Notes: generated by a model not told the origin, from the letters alone. A DNA stretch of 64,000 nucleotides from Saprospiraceae bacterium (GCA_021738725.1 JAIPBE010000011.1:1-64000), one strand, 5' to 3'. Positions 1 to 15,000 are shown, counted from the first letter of the stretch. A program made the numbers and translations.

Positions 1-3000
1 TAACGGTAGAAGACACTACACCTCCGGTGTTTGACAACAAGCCAGTTGATATCACGGTCGAGTGCGATGCAGTCCCAGTTCCAGAAGTGGTGACCGCGCA
101 TGACAACTGTGATCTCGATGTCGATGTCACCTTTAACGAGGTGAAGACGGACGGTTCATGTCCGGATTATTACACCCTGACTCGCACCTGGATCGCCATC
201 GACAATTGTGGCAATGCATCAACGCATGTTCAGAAGGTAACTGTCGAGGATACAACACCACCTGTGTTTGACAACAAACCGGCAGATATCACTGTCGAGT
301 GTGATGCAGTTCCAGTGGCGGAAGTAGTCACGGCTACGGACAATTGTGATCTGGATGTGGATGTGACCTATAATGAAGTGAAGACGGATGGTTCATGTCC
401 GGATTACTACACCCTGACCCGCACCTGGATCGCCATTGATAACTGTGGTAATGCTGCAACGCATGTACAGAAAGTGACTGTAGAGGATACGACACCTCCT
501 GTGTTTGATAATAAGCCAGTTGATATCACTGTAGAATGTGATGGAGTGCCCGTTGCAGAAGTGGTGACGGCTCATGACAACTGTGATCTGGATGTGGATG
601 TGACCTATAATGAAGTGAAGACGGATGGTTCATGTCCGGATTACTACACCCTGACCCGCACCTGGATCGCCATTGATAACTGTGGTAATGCTGCAACGCA
701 TGTCCAGAAAGTAACCGTAGAGGATACGACACCACCGGTATTTGACAACGAGCCAGCGGATATCACCGTCGAGTGTGATGCAGTACCAGTGGCAGAAGTA
801 GTCACGGCTACAGATAACTGTGATCTGGATGTGGATGTGACGTATAATGAAGTGAAGACGGATGGAAGCTGTCCTGATGCCTACACCCTGACGCGCACCT
901 GGATCGCCATCGACAACTGCGGCAATGCCGCGACGCATGTACAGAAGGTAACGGTTGAAGACACGACACCACCTGTATTTGACAACAAGCCTGTAGATAT
1001 CACGGTCGAATGTGATGCTGTTCCGGTACCCGAAGTGGTGACAGCTCATGACAATTGTGATCTGGATGTCGACGTGACCTATAACAAGGTGAAGACGGAC
1101 GGAAGCTGTCCGGATTACTACACCCTGACGCGTACCTGGATCGCGATTGACAATTGTGGCAATGCGGCAACGCATGTACAGAAAGTAACCGTAGAGGATA
1201 CGACACCTCCTGTGTTTGACAACAAGCCAGCGGATATCACAGTCGAATGTGATGCAGTTCCAGTGCCAGAGGTAGTCACGGCTATGGACAATTGTGATCT
1301 GGATGTGGATGTCACCTATAATGAGGTGAAGACAGACGGATCATGTCCGGATTACTACACCCTGACGCGTACCTGGATCGCGATTGACAATTGCGGCAAT
1401 GCGGCGACCCATGTACAGAAAGTGACTGTAGAGGATACGACCCCTCCGGTATTTGACAACAAGCCAGCGGATATCACAGTTGAATGTGATGCAGTTCCAG
1501 TGCCAGAGGTAGTCACAGCTACGGACAATTGTGATCTGGATGTGGATGTCACTTTCAACGAGGTGAAGACGGATGGAAGCTGTCCGGATTACTACACGCT
1601 GACGCGTACCTGGATCGCGATTGACAATTGTGGCAATGCGGCGACCCATGTACAGAAAGTGACTGTAGAGGATACAACACCACCTGTGTTTGACAACGAG
1701 CCAGCGGATATCACCGTCGAATGTGATGCAGTTCCTGTGGCGGAGGTCGTGACAGCTACGGACAATTGTGATCTGGATGTCCAGGTGACCTATAACGAAG
1801 TGAAGACGGATGGAAGCTGTCCGGATTCCTACACGCTGACGCGTACCTGGATCGCGATCGATAACTGTGGCAATGTGACGACACATGTGCAAACGGTCAC
1901 AGTGGAAGACACAACACCTCCAGTGTTTGATAATACACCTGGAGATGTGACGGTCGAATGTGATGCTGTGCCGACTGCAGAAGTCGTTACGGCGACTGAC
2001 AACTGTGACCTTAATGTAGATGTGACGTATAATGAAGTGAAGACGGATGGTAACTGTCCGGATTCCTATACATTGACACGCACATGGATCGCGATCGATA
2101 ACTGTGGCAATGCGACGACACATGTCCAGAAGGTCAGTGTTGAAGACACGACGCCACCGGTATTTGACAACAAACCAGCGGATATCACAGTGGAATGTAG
2201 TGAGGTGCCATTGCCAGAAGTAGTGACTGCTCATGACAATTGCGATCTGGATGTTCAAGTAACATTCAATGAGATCAAAACCAATGGATCATGTCCGGAT
2301 TACTACACGCTGACACGTACCTGGATCGCCATTGATAACTGTGGTAATGCTGCAACGCATGTACAGAAGGTTACGGTTGAGGATACAACCCCTCCTGTGT
2401 TTGACAACAAGCCAGCGGATATCACCGTCGAATGTGATGCGGTTCCGGTGCCAGAAGTGGTGACGGCTACAGATAATTGTGACCTGGATGTGGATGTAAC
2501 CTTCAATGAAGTGAAGACAGATGGCTCATGCCCGGATTACTATATCCTGACCCGCAGCTGGATCGCCATTGACAATTGTGGAAACGCGACGACGCATGTA
2601 CAGAAGGTCACAGTAGAGGATACGACCCCTCCGGTATTTGACAACAAGCCAGCGGATATCACAGTAGAGTGTGATGCAGTTCCTGTTGCCGAAGTGGTGA
2701 CAGCTACAGATAACTGTGATCTGGATGTCCAGGTGACTTATAATGAAGTGAAGACGGATGGTTCATGTCCGGATTACTACACCCTGACGCGTACCTGGAT
2801 CGCGATCGACAACTGTGGTAATGCGACGACGCATGTACAGAAGGTCACAGTAGAGGATACGACCCCTCCGGTATTTGACAACAAGCCAGCGGATATCACA
2901 GTAGAGTGTGATGCAGTTCCTGTAGCGGAGGTAGTCACGGCTCATGACAACTGTGATCTGGATGTTCAGGTGACCTACAATGAAGTAAAAACGGATGGTT

Positions 3001-6000
3001 CATGTCCGGATTACTACACATTGACGCGCACCTGGATCGCGATCGACAATTGTGGCAATGCAGCGACGCATGTGCAGAAGGTAACAGTGGAGGATACGAC
3101 ACCTCCTGTGTTTGACAACAAGCCTGCGGATATCACTGTCGAGTGTGATGCGGTTCCTGTTGCAGAGGTGGTCACGGCTCACGACAACTGTGATCTGGAT
3201 GTCCAGGTGACATACAATGAAGTGAAGACGGATGGAAGCTGTCCGGATTACTACACATTGACTCGCACGTGGATCGCCATTGACAATTGTGGCAATGCGA
3301 CGACCCATGTCCAGAAGGTAAATGTGGAAGACACCACACCGCCCGTGTTTGACAACAAGCCAGCAGATATTACCGTGGAATGCGATGCTGTTCCAACACC
3401 ACCAGTGGTCACGGCTCAAGACAACTGTGATCTGGATGTCCAGGTGACCTATAATCAGGTGAGAACAGATGGTTCATGCCCGGATTATTACACCCTGACC
3501 CGCACCTGGATTGCGATCGATAATTGTGGCAATGCCTCAACACATGTTCAGAAGGTCACAGTTGAGGATACGACTCCTCCAGTGCTGAACAACAAGCCTG
3601 CAGACATCACCGTAGAGTGTGATGCGATTCCAACAGCTGAAATCGTAACAGCCACTGATAATTGTGACCAGAATGTTCAGGTGACGTACAACCAGGTGAG
3701 AACAGATGGATCCTGCCCGGATAGTTACACCTTGACCCGTACCTGGATCGCGCTAGACAATTGTGGCAACGCAACGACTCATGTGCAAAAGGTGAACGTG
3801 CAGGATACCACACCACCTGTATTCACCAGCACACCTGGTGACATCACAGTTGAATGCGATGGCATTCCACCGGCTCCACCGGTAGCAGCCACTGACAACT
3901 GTGATCTGGACGTGCATGTGACCTACAACGAGGTCCTCACCGCTGGATCATGTGCCAATAATGGCACCCTGACCCGTACGTGGATCGCTATTGATAACTG
4001 TGGTAATGCCACAACACATATTCAAAAGGTAACTATAGAGGATACCACGGATCCAACCTTCGACAATGCTCCGGCAGATATTACGGTCGAATGTGATCTT
4101 GTTCCGGCACCTCCGGTTGTCACGGCATCTGACAATTGTGATCTGGATGTTCAGGTTACCTATTCTCAGGTCAAGACAGATGGCCCTTGTCCGGATAGCT
4201 ATTCTCTATCCAGAACCTGGATCGCTACCGATGAATGTGACAATAAATCGACCCATACCCAGACGATCACTGTACAGGACACCAAACCACCGGTATTCAC
4301 CAATAAGCCGGCGAATATCACTGTGGAGTGCGATGCTGTTCCTGCTCCTCCTGTGGTGACAGCTACGGATAACTGTGATCAGAATGTAGTCGTCACCTTT
4401 ACTGAGGTGCATACAGATGGATCATGTCCGGATACATACATCCTGACACGCACCTGGATCGCCATTGACAATTGTGACAATGCAAGTACACACAGTCAGA
4501 AGGTAACGGTTCGGGATACCAAGTCTCCAGTGTTTGACAACAAGCCTGCAGATATCACCGTCGAATGCGATGCTGTGCCCACGCCACCGGTGGTCACGGC
4601 TACGGACAACTGTGACCAGAATGTAACGGTCACGTTCTCCGAAGTGCGTACGGATGGCAATTGCCCGGATACCTATGTGCTGACCCGCACATGGCTCGCT
4701 CTGGACAATTGCGACAACCCGGCCACCCATGTTCAGAAAGTATCTGTTCGGGATACGAAGGCACCTGTCTTCCTGACCACACCGACAGATCTGACAGTGA
4801 ATTGTGATGAAGTACCACCATTGTTTGTACCTGAGGTCGAGGACAATTGTGATGCCGATGTCATCGTGACCTTGGCTGAAACAGTTCTTCCGGGAAACTG
4901 TACGAACAGTATCATCATCCAACGCGTTTGGACGGCAAAAGACAACTGCAACAATACAGCTCAGGTCAGTCAGAAGATCACAACAGAGGATACCGAGCCT
5001 CCTGTTTTGATCGGCGTTCCTGATGATAATACGGTTGAGTGCGGAGTCGAAGACATCCCACCTGTACCAGTTGTAACAGCAACGGACAATTGCGATCTGG
5101 TTGTTTCTGTGGTTTTCACAGAAGTGATCGTTGATGGAACCTGCCCCGGCAACTATACGGTGATCCGTACCTGGACCGCATCCGACAATTGTGGCAACAC
5201 TTCTTCGGATCAACAGAATATCTTCGTCGGTGATAACAGTGCACCAAGCTTTATCATCCCACCAGCAAATGTGACTGTGGAGTGTGATGCTGTGCCAACA
5301 CCTGCGAATGTGACGGCAGAAGATGCTTGTGATGATGATATTTTGGTATCCTTCACAGAAGTAAAAGAGGATGGCAGTTGTCCTGACTCCTATACCCTGA
5401 TCCGTACCTGGACCGCCACAGATATTTGTGACAATGCCAGTACCCACACACAACGTGTAACAGTGAAGGATACAACACCTCCGGTCTTGAATAACAAGCC
5501 GGCTGACATTACTGTGGATTGCGACGAAACTGTTGCCGTACCAACCATAACAGCAACTGACAATTGTGATATCAATGTGACCGTGACGTACAGCTCTGTC
5601 ATTACTCCGGGTAATTGTCCGGGTAATTATATTGAAACGCGTACCTGGTTGGCTCTGGACAATTGCGATAATCCGACAACGCACGTCCAGAAGATCACTT
5701 TTGTGGACAAGGATCCTCCAGTATTTACCTCAACACCTGCGGATATCACGGTGGATTGCAGTAGTGTTCCACCAGCTGAGGATCTGCAAGCTATCGATGC
5801 TTGTGGCACTGTGTTCATCGCCTTTAATGAAGCATTCTTGCCAGGCATTTGTGCTGGTAATTATACCCTGACACGAACTTGGGAAGCGGTTGATCAGTGT
5901 GGAAACACAACTTCTGTTCAACAGGTCGTGGTCGTGACCAATAACAGTGTACCAACATTTGATAATGTACCTGGAGATATTACTGTCGAGTGTGATAATA

Positions 6001-9000
6001 TTCCGACGGCGCCAACCCTGACAGCCGACAATGATTGCGGTGCGAATGTAGACGTCGACTTTACAGAGACGCGTCAGGATGGAGCCTGCCCAGACAGCTA
6101 TTTGCTGATCCGGGTCTGGACCGCATCCGATGATTGTGGTAATACTGCCAAAGTGACCCAGAACATTACTGTTCGGGACACCAAGGCTCCGGTATTCACG
6201 TTCAAACCTGCTGATGTCACTGTCGAATGTAATGCCGTACCAAATGCGGCAACATTGACCGCGAATGATAACTGTGATATTAATGTCAATGTCACGTTCA
6301 ATGAAGTGAAGACTCCGGGTACCTGTGTGGACAGCTATATTCTGACACGCACCTGGATCGCCATTGACAATTGTGGTAATGCATCTACACATGTCCAAAA
6401 AGTCACGGTAGAAGACAAAACTCCGCCAGTATTATCTGCAATTCCTGAAGATGTGACAGCAGAGTGTGGAGCAATCAATATTCCTACCGTTCCGACAGTT
6501 ACGGCAACGGATAATTGTGATCCATCTGTGTCGGTCTCTTTCTTGGAAACGAAGGTGGATGGTGCATGCCCGGACAGTTATACCCTTTACAGGTTATGGA
6601 CGGCTACCGATAATTGCGGTAACACCACTACTGGACAGCAGATTATTTCTGTGGGTGACAATACGGCACCTGAATTCACGATCAATCCAGGGGATCTCAC
6701 TGTAGAGTGCAGTGCTGTTCCAGGAGTAGCAAATGTAACAGCCACAGATAATTGTGATGTCAATGTGACCGTCACTTTCAACGAGGTGAGGACGAATGGT
6801 AGCTGTCCTGACAGTTACGTGCTGACTCGGACTTGGATCGCAGTGGATAATTGTGACAATGCCAATACACATGTCCAGAAGATCACGGTTCGTGATACAA
6901 CGAAACCAGAACTGGTAGGTGTTCCTGCTGATGTTACAGCTGAATGCGGGATCATCAATATTCCAACAGAACCAGTCGTGACTGCTACTGATAATTGTGA
7001 TGTGGATGTATTTGTTTCTTTCCTCGAAACAACCATTGATGGTGGTTGCCCTGACAGTTATTCAATCATCCGTCGTTGGACAGCTACAGATAATTGTGGC
7101 AATAGCACAAGCGCTGAACAAACTATTTCTGTAGGAGATAATACTCCACCAGAATTTACGACCATCCTAACAGATGTGACGGTCGAATGTGATGCGATCC
7201 CTGGAGCAGGTACGATCGTTGCCACAGATAATTGCGATAACCTGGTTACTGTGTCATACAATGAAGTAGTGACACCGGGTATTTGCGAGAACAGCTATTC
7301 CATCACGCGAACCTGGATCGCTATTGACAATTGTGATAATGCTGCAACACAGGTGCAGAAGATCACAGTGATTGATTCCAAGCCACCAGTATTGGTCGGC
7401 TTACCTGGAGATGTGACGGCTGATTGTGGTTCCAATAATATTCCTCCTGTAGCCACCGTGACAGGTACGGACAACTGTGATGCAGACGTGGCGGTTTCTT
7501 TCAGCGAGACCAAGATTGACGGCAATTGTCCGGACAGCTACACTTTAGTGCGGACCTGGACCGCCACCGACAATTGTGGAAATACTGCAAAAGGTTCTCA
7601 GGAAATCCAAGTGGGAGATATCACGCCACCTGTGTTTGACAGCAAGCCTGCAGATATTACCGTTGATTGTGACGCCGTACCTGGCCCCTCTCTGGTCACA
7701 GCAAATGATGATTGTGATGCAAATGTCACCGTTACCTACAACCAGGTGAAAACCCCTGGTTCCTGTGTCAACAGTTATATCCTCACCCGTACCTGGGTGG
7801 CGATCGACAATTGTGACAACGCCAGTACCCACACCCAGAAGATTACGGTAATTGACCAAACGCCTCCGGTACTTGTAGGTGTCCCGGCGGATATCACAGC
7901 CAATTGTGATGGAGGCGATATACCAACGCCAGCAGTCGTCACCGCTACAGACAATTGCGACAATAGTGTCCAGGTGATATTTGCCGAGACGAAAGTTGAT
8001 GGCTCATGTCCGGATAGCTATACCCTCACACGGGTATGGACAGCGACCGATAATTGTGGCAACACAGTTTCAGGAAAGCAGACCATTTCTGTTGGCGATG
8101 TGACCCCACCAGAATTTGTATCCACACCGGTCGATCTGACTGTGGAGTGTGATGCCATTCCTTCAGCAGGGAACGTTGTTGCTGTGGATGATTGCGATGC
8201 CAATGTCACCGTGACATTCAGTGAAGTGATCACGAATGGAAGTTGTGCAGACAGCTACGTCATCACCCGTACCTGGATCGCCATTGACAATTGTGACAAT
8301 GCCAATACCCACGCTCAGAAGATCACTGTGTTTGATAAAACGCCACCTGTATTGGTAGGAGTGCCAGCTGACATCACAGCAAATTGCGATGGCGGGAATA
8401 TTCCACCAGTGCCAACTGTGACAGCTACAGACAACTGCGACAATAATGTGATCGTCACCTTTACGGAGACGCAGATAGATGGCAGTTGCCCGAATAGCTT
8501 TACCCTGATTCGCAGCTGGACTGCTACGGACAATTGCGGTAATACAACCACTGGAGAACAACAGATCTCTATCGGGGATACCACTCCTCCTGAGTTTGAT
8601 GTCGATCCTGCAGACCTGACGGTCGAATGCGATGCTATCCCGACAGTTACAGCAGTGTCGGCGACTGATAATTGTGATCCGGATGTGACTGTTACATTCA
8701 GTGAGGTCATTACAAACGGTGCCTGTACAAATGAGTTTGTCATCACTCGGACCTGGATCGCGATTGACAATTGTGATAATGCCAATACGCTGGTGCAGAC
8801 CATTACAGTAATTGATGAAACAGCACCCGTACTGGTCAATGTGCCTGCAGATGTCACTTCAGATTGTGATGGTACGAGCATTCCACCGGTTGCGACTGTA
8901 ACGGCTACCGATAACTGTGATACGAATGTAGAAGTCACCTTTGCAGAGACCAAGGTGGATGGGGCTTGCCCCAACAGCTTTACGCTGATCCGTGTCTGGA

Positions 9001-12000
9001 CGGCTACAGATAATTGTGGCAACACTGCGACCGGAGAACAGAAGATTTCTGTAGGGGATACAACACCACCGGAATTTGATGTGGATCCACAAGATGTCAC
9101 GGTACAGTGTGATAATATACCTGGACCAACAGCAGTTTGGGCCACAGACAATTGTGATCCGGACGTCGCTGTCACTTTCAGTGAAGTCATCACACCAGGA
9201 AACTGCACCGATGCATTCAGCATCACGCGTACCTGGGTGGCCATTGACAATTGTGATAATGCCAATACCCTGGTTCAGGTGATCACCGTGATCGATGATA
9301 CGCCTCCGGTTCTGGTTGGTGTCCCTGAAGACATCACAGGTGAGTGCAATGATGATGGAATGCCGCCGCCGATCGCCAATGTATCTGCAACGGATAATTG
9401 CGACGCAGATGTATCCATTACGTTGGTAGAAGTGATGGTAGACGGACCGTGTGAAGGAACGTATGTTCTGACACGCATCTGGACAGCAACGGATAATTGC
9501 GGCAATACCGCATCTGATCAGCAAGTGATCACTGCAGTGGATCAAACACCTCCTGCAGTAGGCGCTATTCCAGCTGATGTGACGGTACAATGCGATGCCA
9601 TCCCGACGGCACCAAGCGTAGATGCATATGACTTGTGTGCAGGTACATTTGTCGCTACACTTTCAGAAGAAGTTTTACCCGGAATCTGTGAAAATGCTTA
9701 TACACTGATTCGGACCTGGACGGCAACCGATCCTTGTGGTAATAGTTCTGCGTTAACTCAGACCATAACGGTTATCGACTCCAAGCCTCCTGTGTTGGGT
9801 CCTGTTCCGAAGGATGTCATGCTGGATTGTGATGGTGGTGATGTTCCACCAGCCAATACGGTCACAGCAACGGATAACTGTGATGCCAATGTCGATGTGA
9901 CCCTTGTCGAAACAGAAACCCCAGGTCTCTGTGACGGATCTTACATTTTGACACGTGTCTGGACTGCCACGGACAACTGCGGTAATACGGCTACGAAAAA
10001 GCAGGTCATCACTGTTGGTGATGCCACGCCGCCTGTATTGGTTGGCTTGCCTTCCGACGCCACCGTCGAGTGTGATGCAGTTCCTGTACCGGCGACTGTT
10101 GTTGCGGATGATGTTTGTGATGACGATGTGGATGTACTGTTCAGTGAACAGATCATTCCTGGCTCCTGCCCGGATGCATTTACGCTGATCCGGACCTGGA
10201 CTGCTGAAGATGATTGTGGCAATGCCACATCTGCCAGCCAGACCATCCTGGTTCAGGATACAAAGGCGCCTGTATTGATCGGAGTGCCTGATGATATCAC
10301 CGCGGATTGTGATGGTGGCGATGTGCCACCGGTAGCGACGGTGACCGCCACTGATAATTGTGATGTCAATGTGACGATCACCTTTACAGAGACAACAGTC
10401 GAAGGTGGCTGTGCAGGATCTATTTTGGTCACGCGCACCTGGACAGCAACGGATAATTGTGGCAACACAGCAACCGGTGTCCAGCTCATTTCGATCGGAG
10501 ATGCTACACCACCAGTCCTGGTCGGTGTACCGGCAGATGCGACCGTGGAATGCGACGAGATCATCGATCCATTGACGGTAACTGCCGAAGATGCCTGTGA
10601 TGACGATGTTGAGGTATCATACACAGAATCGATCATTGATGGTGCCTGCGAAGATTCATATACACTGATCAGGACCTGGGTTGCTTCAGATGAATGTGGT
10701 AACACTTCATGGGCAACACAAAACCTGGTTGTGGAAGACACCACACCACCAATCATGACTGGTGTACCAGTCGATATGACCGGCGAGTGTAACGATGACG
10801 GCATGCCGCCACCGATCGCCAACGTCTCGGCAACCGACAATTGTGATGCGGATGTGACCATTGTCTTGACAGAGACATATGTCGACGGTCCTTGTGAGGG
10901 TACCTACGTACTGACACGCCTGTGGACAGCGACGGACAATTGTGGCAATACTGCCACAGGGTCGCATACCATTACAGCCATCGATGGGCTACCACCTGCA
11001 TTGGGTGCAGTACCCGTTGATGTGACGATCCAATGTGATCAGGCCCTGCCAGCGCCACCTGCTGTATTTGCGGAGGATCTCTGTTCAGGAGATATTGATC
11101 CGATCTTGACAGAGGAAACCGTACCGGGAACTTGTGAAAACAGTTACAAGGTCATTCGGACCTGGACGGCGACCGATCCATGTGGCAATAGTGCGGCACT
11201 GTCTCAAACGATCACAGTGACTGATACCAAGGCACCGGTTCTCGGACCTGTTCCGAAGGATGTCATGCTGGATTGTGATGGTGGTGATGTTCCACCAGCC
11301 AATACAGTTACGGCAACTGACAACTGTGATGCCGATGTCGAAGTGACCCTGGTTGAAACAGAAGCCCCCGGGCTTTGTGATGGATCCTATACAGTTACTC
11401 GTGTCTGGACCGCTACCGATAATTGTGGTAATACCGCAACGAAGAAGCAGGTTATCACAGTGGGTGATGCCACGCCACCGGTTTTTGTCGGCCTGCCTCT
11501 CGACGCCACCGTCGAGTGTGATGCCGTCCCTGTACCGGCTACTGTTGTCGCTGAAGATGTTTGTGATGACGATGTAGATGTACTGTTTAGTGAGCAGATC
11601 ATTCCAGGTTCATGCCCGGATGCATTTACACTGATCCGGACCTGGACTGCTGAAGATGATTGTGGCAATGCCACATCTGCCAGTCAGACCATCCTGGTTC
11701 AGGATACAAAGTCACCTGTATTGATCGGAGTACCTGATGATATCACCGCGGATTGTGATGGTGGCGATGTACCTCCAGTAGCGACCGTAACCGCCACTGA
11801 TAATTGTGATGTCAATGTGACGATCACCTTTACAGAGACAGAAGTCGAAGGTGGATGCGTTGGATCATTCCTGGTCACTCGCACCTGGACAGCAACGGAT
11901 AACTGTGGCAACACAGCAACCGGTGTCCAGCTCATTTCGATCGGAGATGCTACACCACCAGTCCTGGTCGGTGTACCGGCAGATGCGACCGTCGAATGTG

Positions 12001-15000
12001 ACGAGATCATCGATCCATCGACTGTGACCGCCGAAGATGCCTGTGATGACGATGTCGAAGTGACCTATACAGAAGTGGTGATCGAAGGTGCCTGCGAAGA
12101 TTCATATACACTGATCAGGACCTGGGTTGCTTCAGATGAATGTGGTAACACTTCATGGGCAACACAAAACCTGGTTGTGGAAGACACGACACCACCAATC
12201 ATGACTGGTGTACCAGTCGATATGACCGGCGAGTGTAACGATGACGGGATGCCGCCACCGATCGCCAACGTTTCGGCGACCGACAATTGTGATGCAGATG
12301 TGACCATTGTCTTGACAGAGACATATGTCGACGGTCCTTGTGCGGGTACATATGTATTGACGCGCTTGTGGACAGCGACGGACAATTGTGGCAATACAGC
12401 CACAGGGTCTCATACCATTACAGCCATCGATGGGCTACCACCTGCATTGGGTGCGGTGCCCGTTGATGTGACGATTCAATGTGATCAGGCCCTGCCAACG
12501 CCACCTGCAGTATTCGCCGAAGATCTCTGTTCGGGAGATATTGATCCGATCTTGACAGAGGAAACCGTACCTGGAACGTGTGAAAACAGTTACAAGGTCA
12601 TTCGGACCTGGACGGCGACTGATCCATGTGGCAATAGTGCAGCCCTGTCTCAAACGATCACAGTTACCGATAACAAGGCACCGGTTCTCGGACCTGTACC
12701 GAAGGATGTTACTCTGGATTGTGATGGCGGAGATGTTCCACCAGCGATCACAGTGACGGCCACAGACAATTGTGACCTGAATGTAGAGGTGACTTTTACA
12801 GAGACAGAAGTAGCCGGCAATTGTGCTGGTTCGTACACGATCACCCGACTGTGGGTGGCTACAGATAATTGTGGCAATACCTCCAGTAAGGTGCAGCATG
12901 TCTATGTCGGTGATGAATCCGCGCCAGTCATTCTTGGTGTACCGGATGATATCACCCTGGATTGCAGCACAGATGATCCGCCACTTCCAATCGTAACAGC
13001 TGAAGATGTGTGTGATCCAAATGTGAGCCTGACCCTGGAAGAAACCAAGGTGGATGGCACATGTGAGGGTAGTTATACCCTGACCCGCACCTGGACAGCT
13101 ACGGATCATTGTGACAATTCAGCTACGGCTTCCTACACGATCGTGATCGGGGATCAGTCCCCACCGGTCTTCGTTGGAATCCTGCCTGCAGATATAACCA
13201 TCGAGTGTGATGCAGATGTTCCTACAGCTGCTGCATTGACCGCAGAGGATAATTGTGATCCGAATATTGATGTCCTCTTTGATGAGGTGATCACACCGGG
13301 TATCTGTCCTCAATCCTATACGATAACGCGGACATGGGAAGCAGAAGATGATTGTGGCAATGGAGTCAGTCACGTTCAGGTCATTCTGGTCGAAGACACG
13401 ACAGCACCGATCATCGAAGGTGTGCCTGCTGATGTGACCATCAACCTGAGTCTGGGCGAGGTCGTACCGGGTATCCCAATGGATATTGTAGCCACGGACA
13501 ACTGTGATGACAACGTCACTCTATCATTCGATGAAGAAGTTGTAGCAGGAACCTGTGGATATACGCTGGTGCGTACCTGGACTGGAGAAGACAACTGCGG
13601 CAACATGGCCATTCAGTCCCAAACCATTACAGTAATTGACGGACTGGAAGTAGAGTTGACCATCAACCATAAGACCTGTGATAAGCTGGGCGGTATTGCC
13701 GTGACGGTGATCATGGGACAAACACCGATCATCTACAACTGGGCAGATCTGCCAGGCGTGGTCGATGTGGATGTCCGGACCGATCTCGAAGCCGGCACCT
13801 ATAGCCTGACCATCACAGATGCAAATGGTTGTAGCAAAGTGTACGAAGAGATCATCGTTAAGGATGAATGCAACTGCGTCTATCCGGAAGTGGATACGAT
13901 CCTGATCACCCAACCGACTTGTGCGGGAGGTGATGGTATGATCGAGATCCTGTTGGTGAATGACCTTTCAGACTTCCTCTTCATGTGGGAGCCAAACGTG
14001 AGTTCGACCAACAAGGCTTCTCAATTGAATGCCGGTAAATATGACGTTCGAATCGTTTATAAGGATAATCCGGAATGTCTGATCAAGTTGACGATCATGT
14101 TGACCAACCCGGATGCTCCAGAAGCAGAGGTTGTTCATACCACACCAGAGTCTTGTGCAGGAGCTGATGGTTCAGCTACCCTGTCACCGGAGACATACAT
14201 GTACACCTGGTCAGATGGTGGCTCCGGCTACTTCAGAGATGATCTGGAAGCTGGTATGTATTCAGTTGTTGTGACCGATACAGTGACCAATTGTGTCTCT
14301 GAGATCCAGGTTTCTATTGGACAGGTGGACAGTCTCGAGATCGAGATTGTATCTACTACCGCTGAAACATGTGCAGGTGCATACGGAACAGCTCAGCTTT
14401 CTCCTGGCCTATATATATATGTGTGGTCAGATCTTGGAGTAGGAGATGTCCGTGATAACCTGAAAGCTGGAACTTATACCGTAACAGCGACAGATACCAA
14501 AACAGGTTGTACTGCAACTTTGGACGTCACAATTGATCTGGAAAACACCCTTATCACATCTACAGTGATCAACTCAATGCCGACTTGTCAACAAGACAAT
14601 GGCAGTGTTACGATCAATGTGACTGGTGGATCTGGCAGCTATAACTACAGCTGGGGTGCTGGTGCTACCAAGGATAATCTGACTTCCGGTACGTACCATG
14701 TGACGGTAACTGATGAAGTGAGCCTCTGTGAAGATGTGGTCACCTTTACCCTGTTTGATCAGGTGCCAGGTGTGACAGTCCTGGCGGATTCAGTGATCAC
14801 CTTAACCTGCTGGAATAGTGCAAACGGCAAGCTGGAATACCAGCTGGTGCCGGATACTGCATTTGCCTTGCCGGCAACCGTGGTCTTTGTCGATGCCACG
14901 GGCTCGACTGTTGAGAATGGTTCATTGACTGTAGGAGAATACTGCCTGAAGGTGAGCGATGCAAATGGTTGCTTCGCCGGTGAGTTCTGTTTCACAGTAC

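Noticed and set aside
27-29. GTG at 27 as the start codon of the giant protein
   Set aside because: The frame is open upstream with the end of another identical repeat (TVEDTTPP), so this valine is internal.
1341-2258. Long minus-strand open frame within the HYR-like array (also 630-1175, 4422-5684, 8859-9590)
   Set aside because: These are periodic shadows of the in-frame repeats on the plus strand. They repeat the same low-complexity translation every 237 bp and have no start or domain evidence.
1-3818. CRISPR-like or non-coding tandem repeat array
   Set aside because: The unit is 237 bp, contiguous without spacers, and keeps one reading frame with cysteine conservation. It is a coding domain repeat.
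14409-14420. (AT)n run inside the giant gene as a phase-variation tract
   Set aside because: Only five to six dinucleotides long and it encodes a plausible strand (YIYVW). This is too short to argue for slippage switching.
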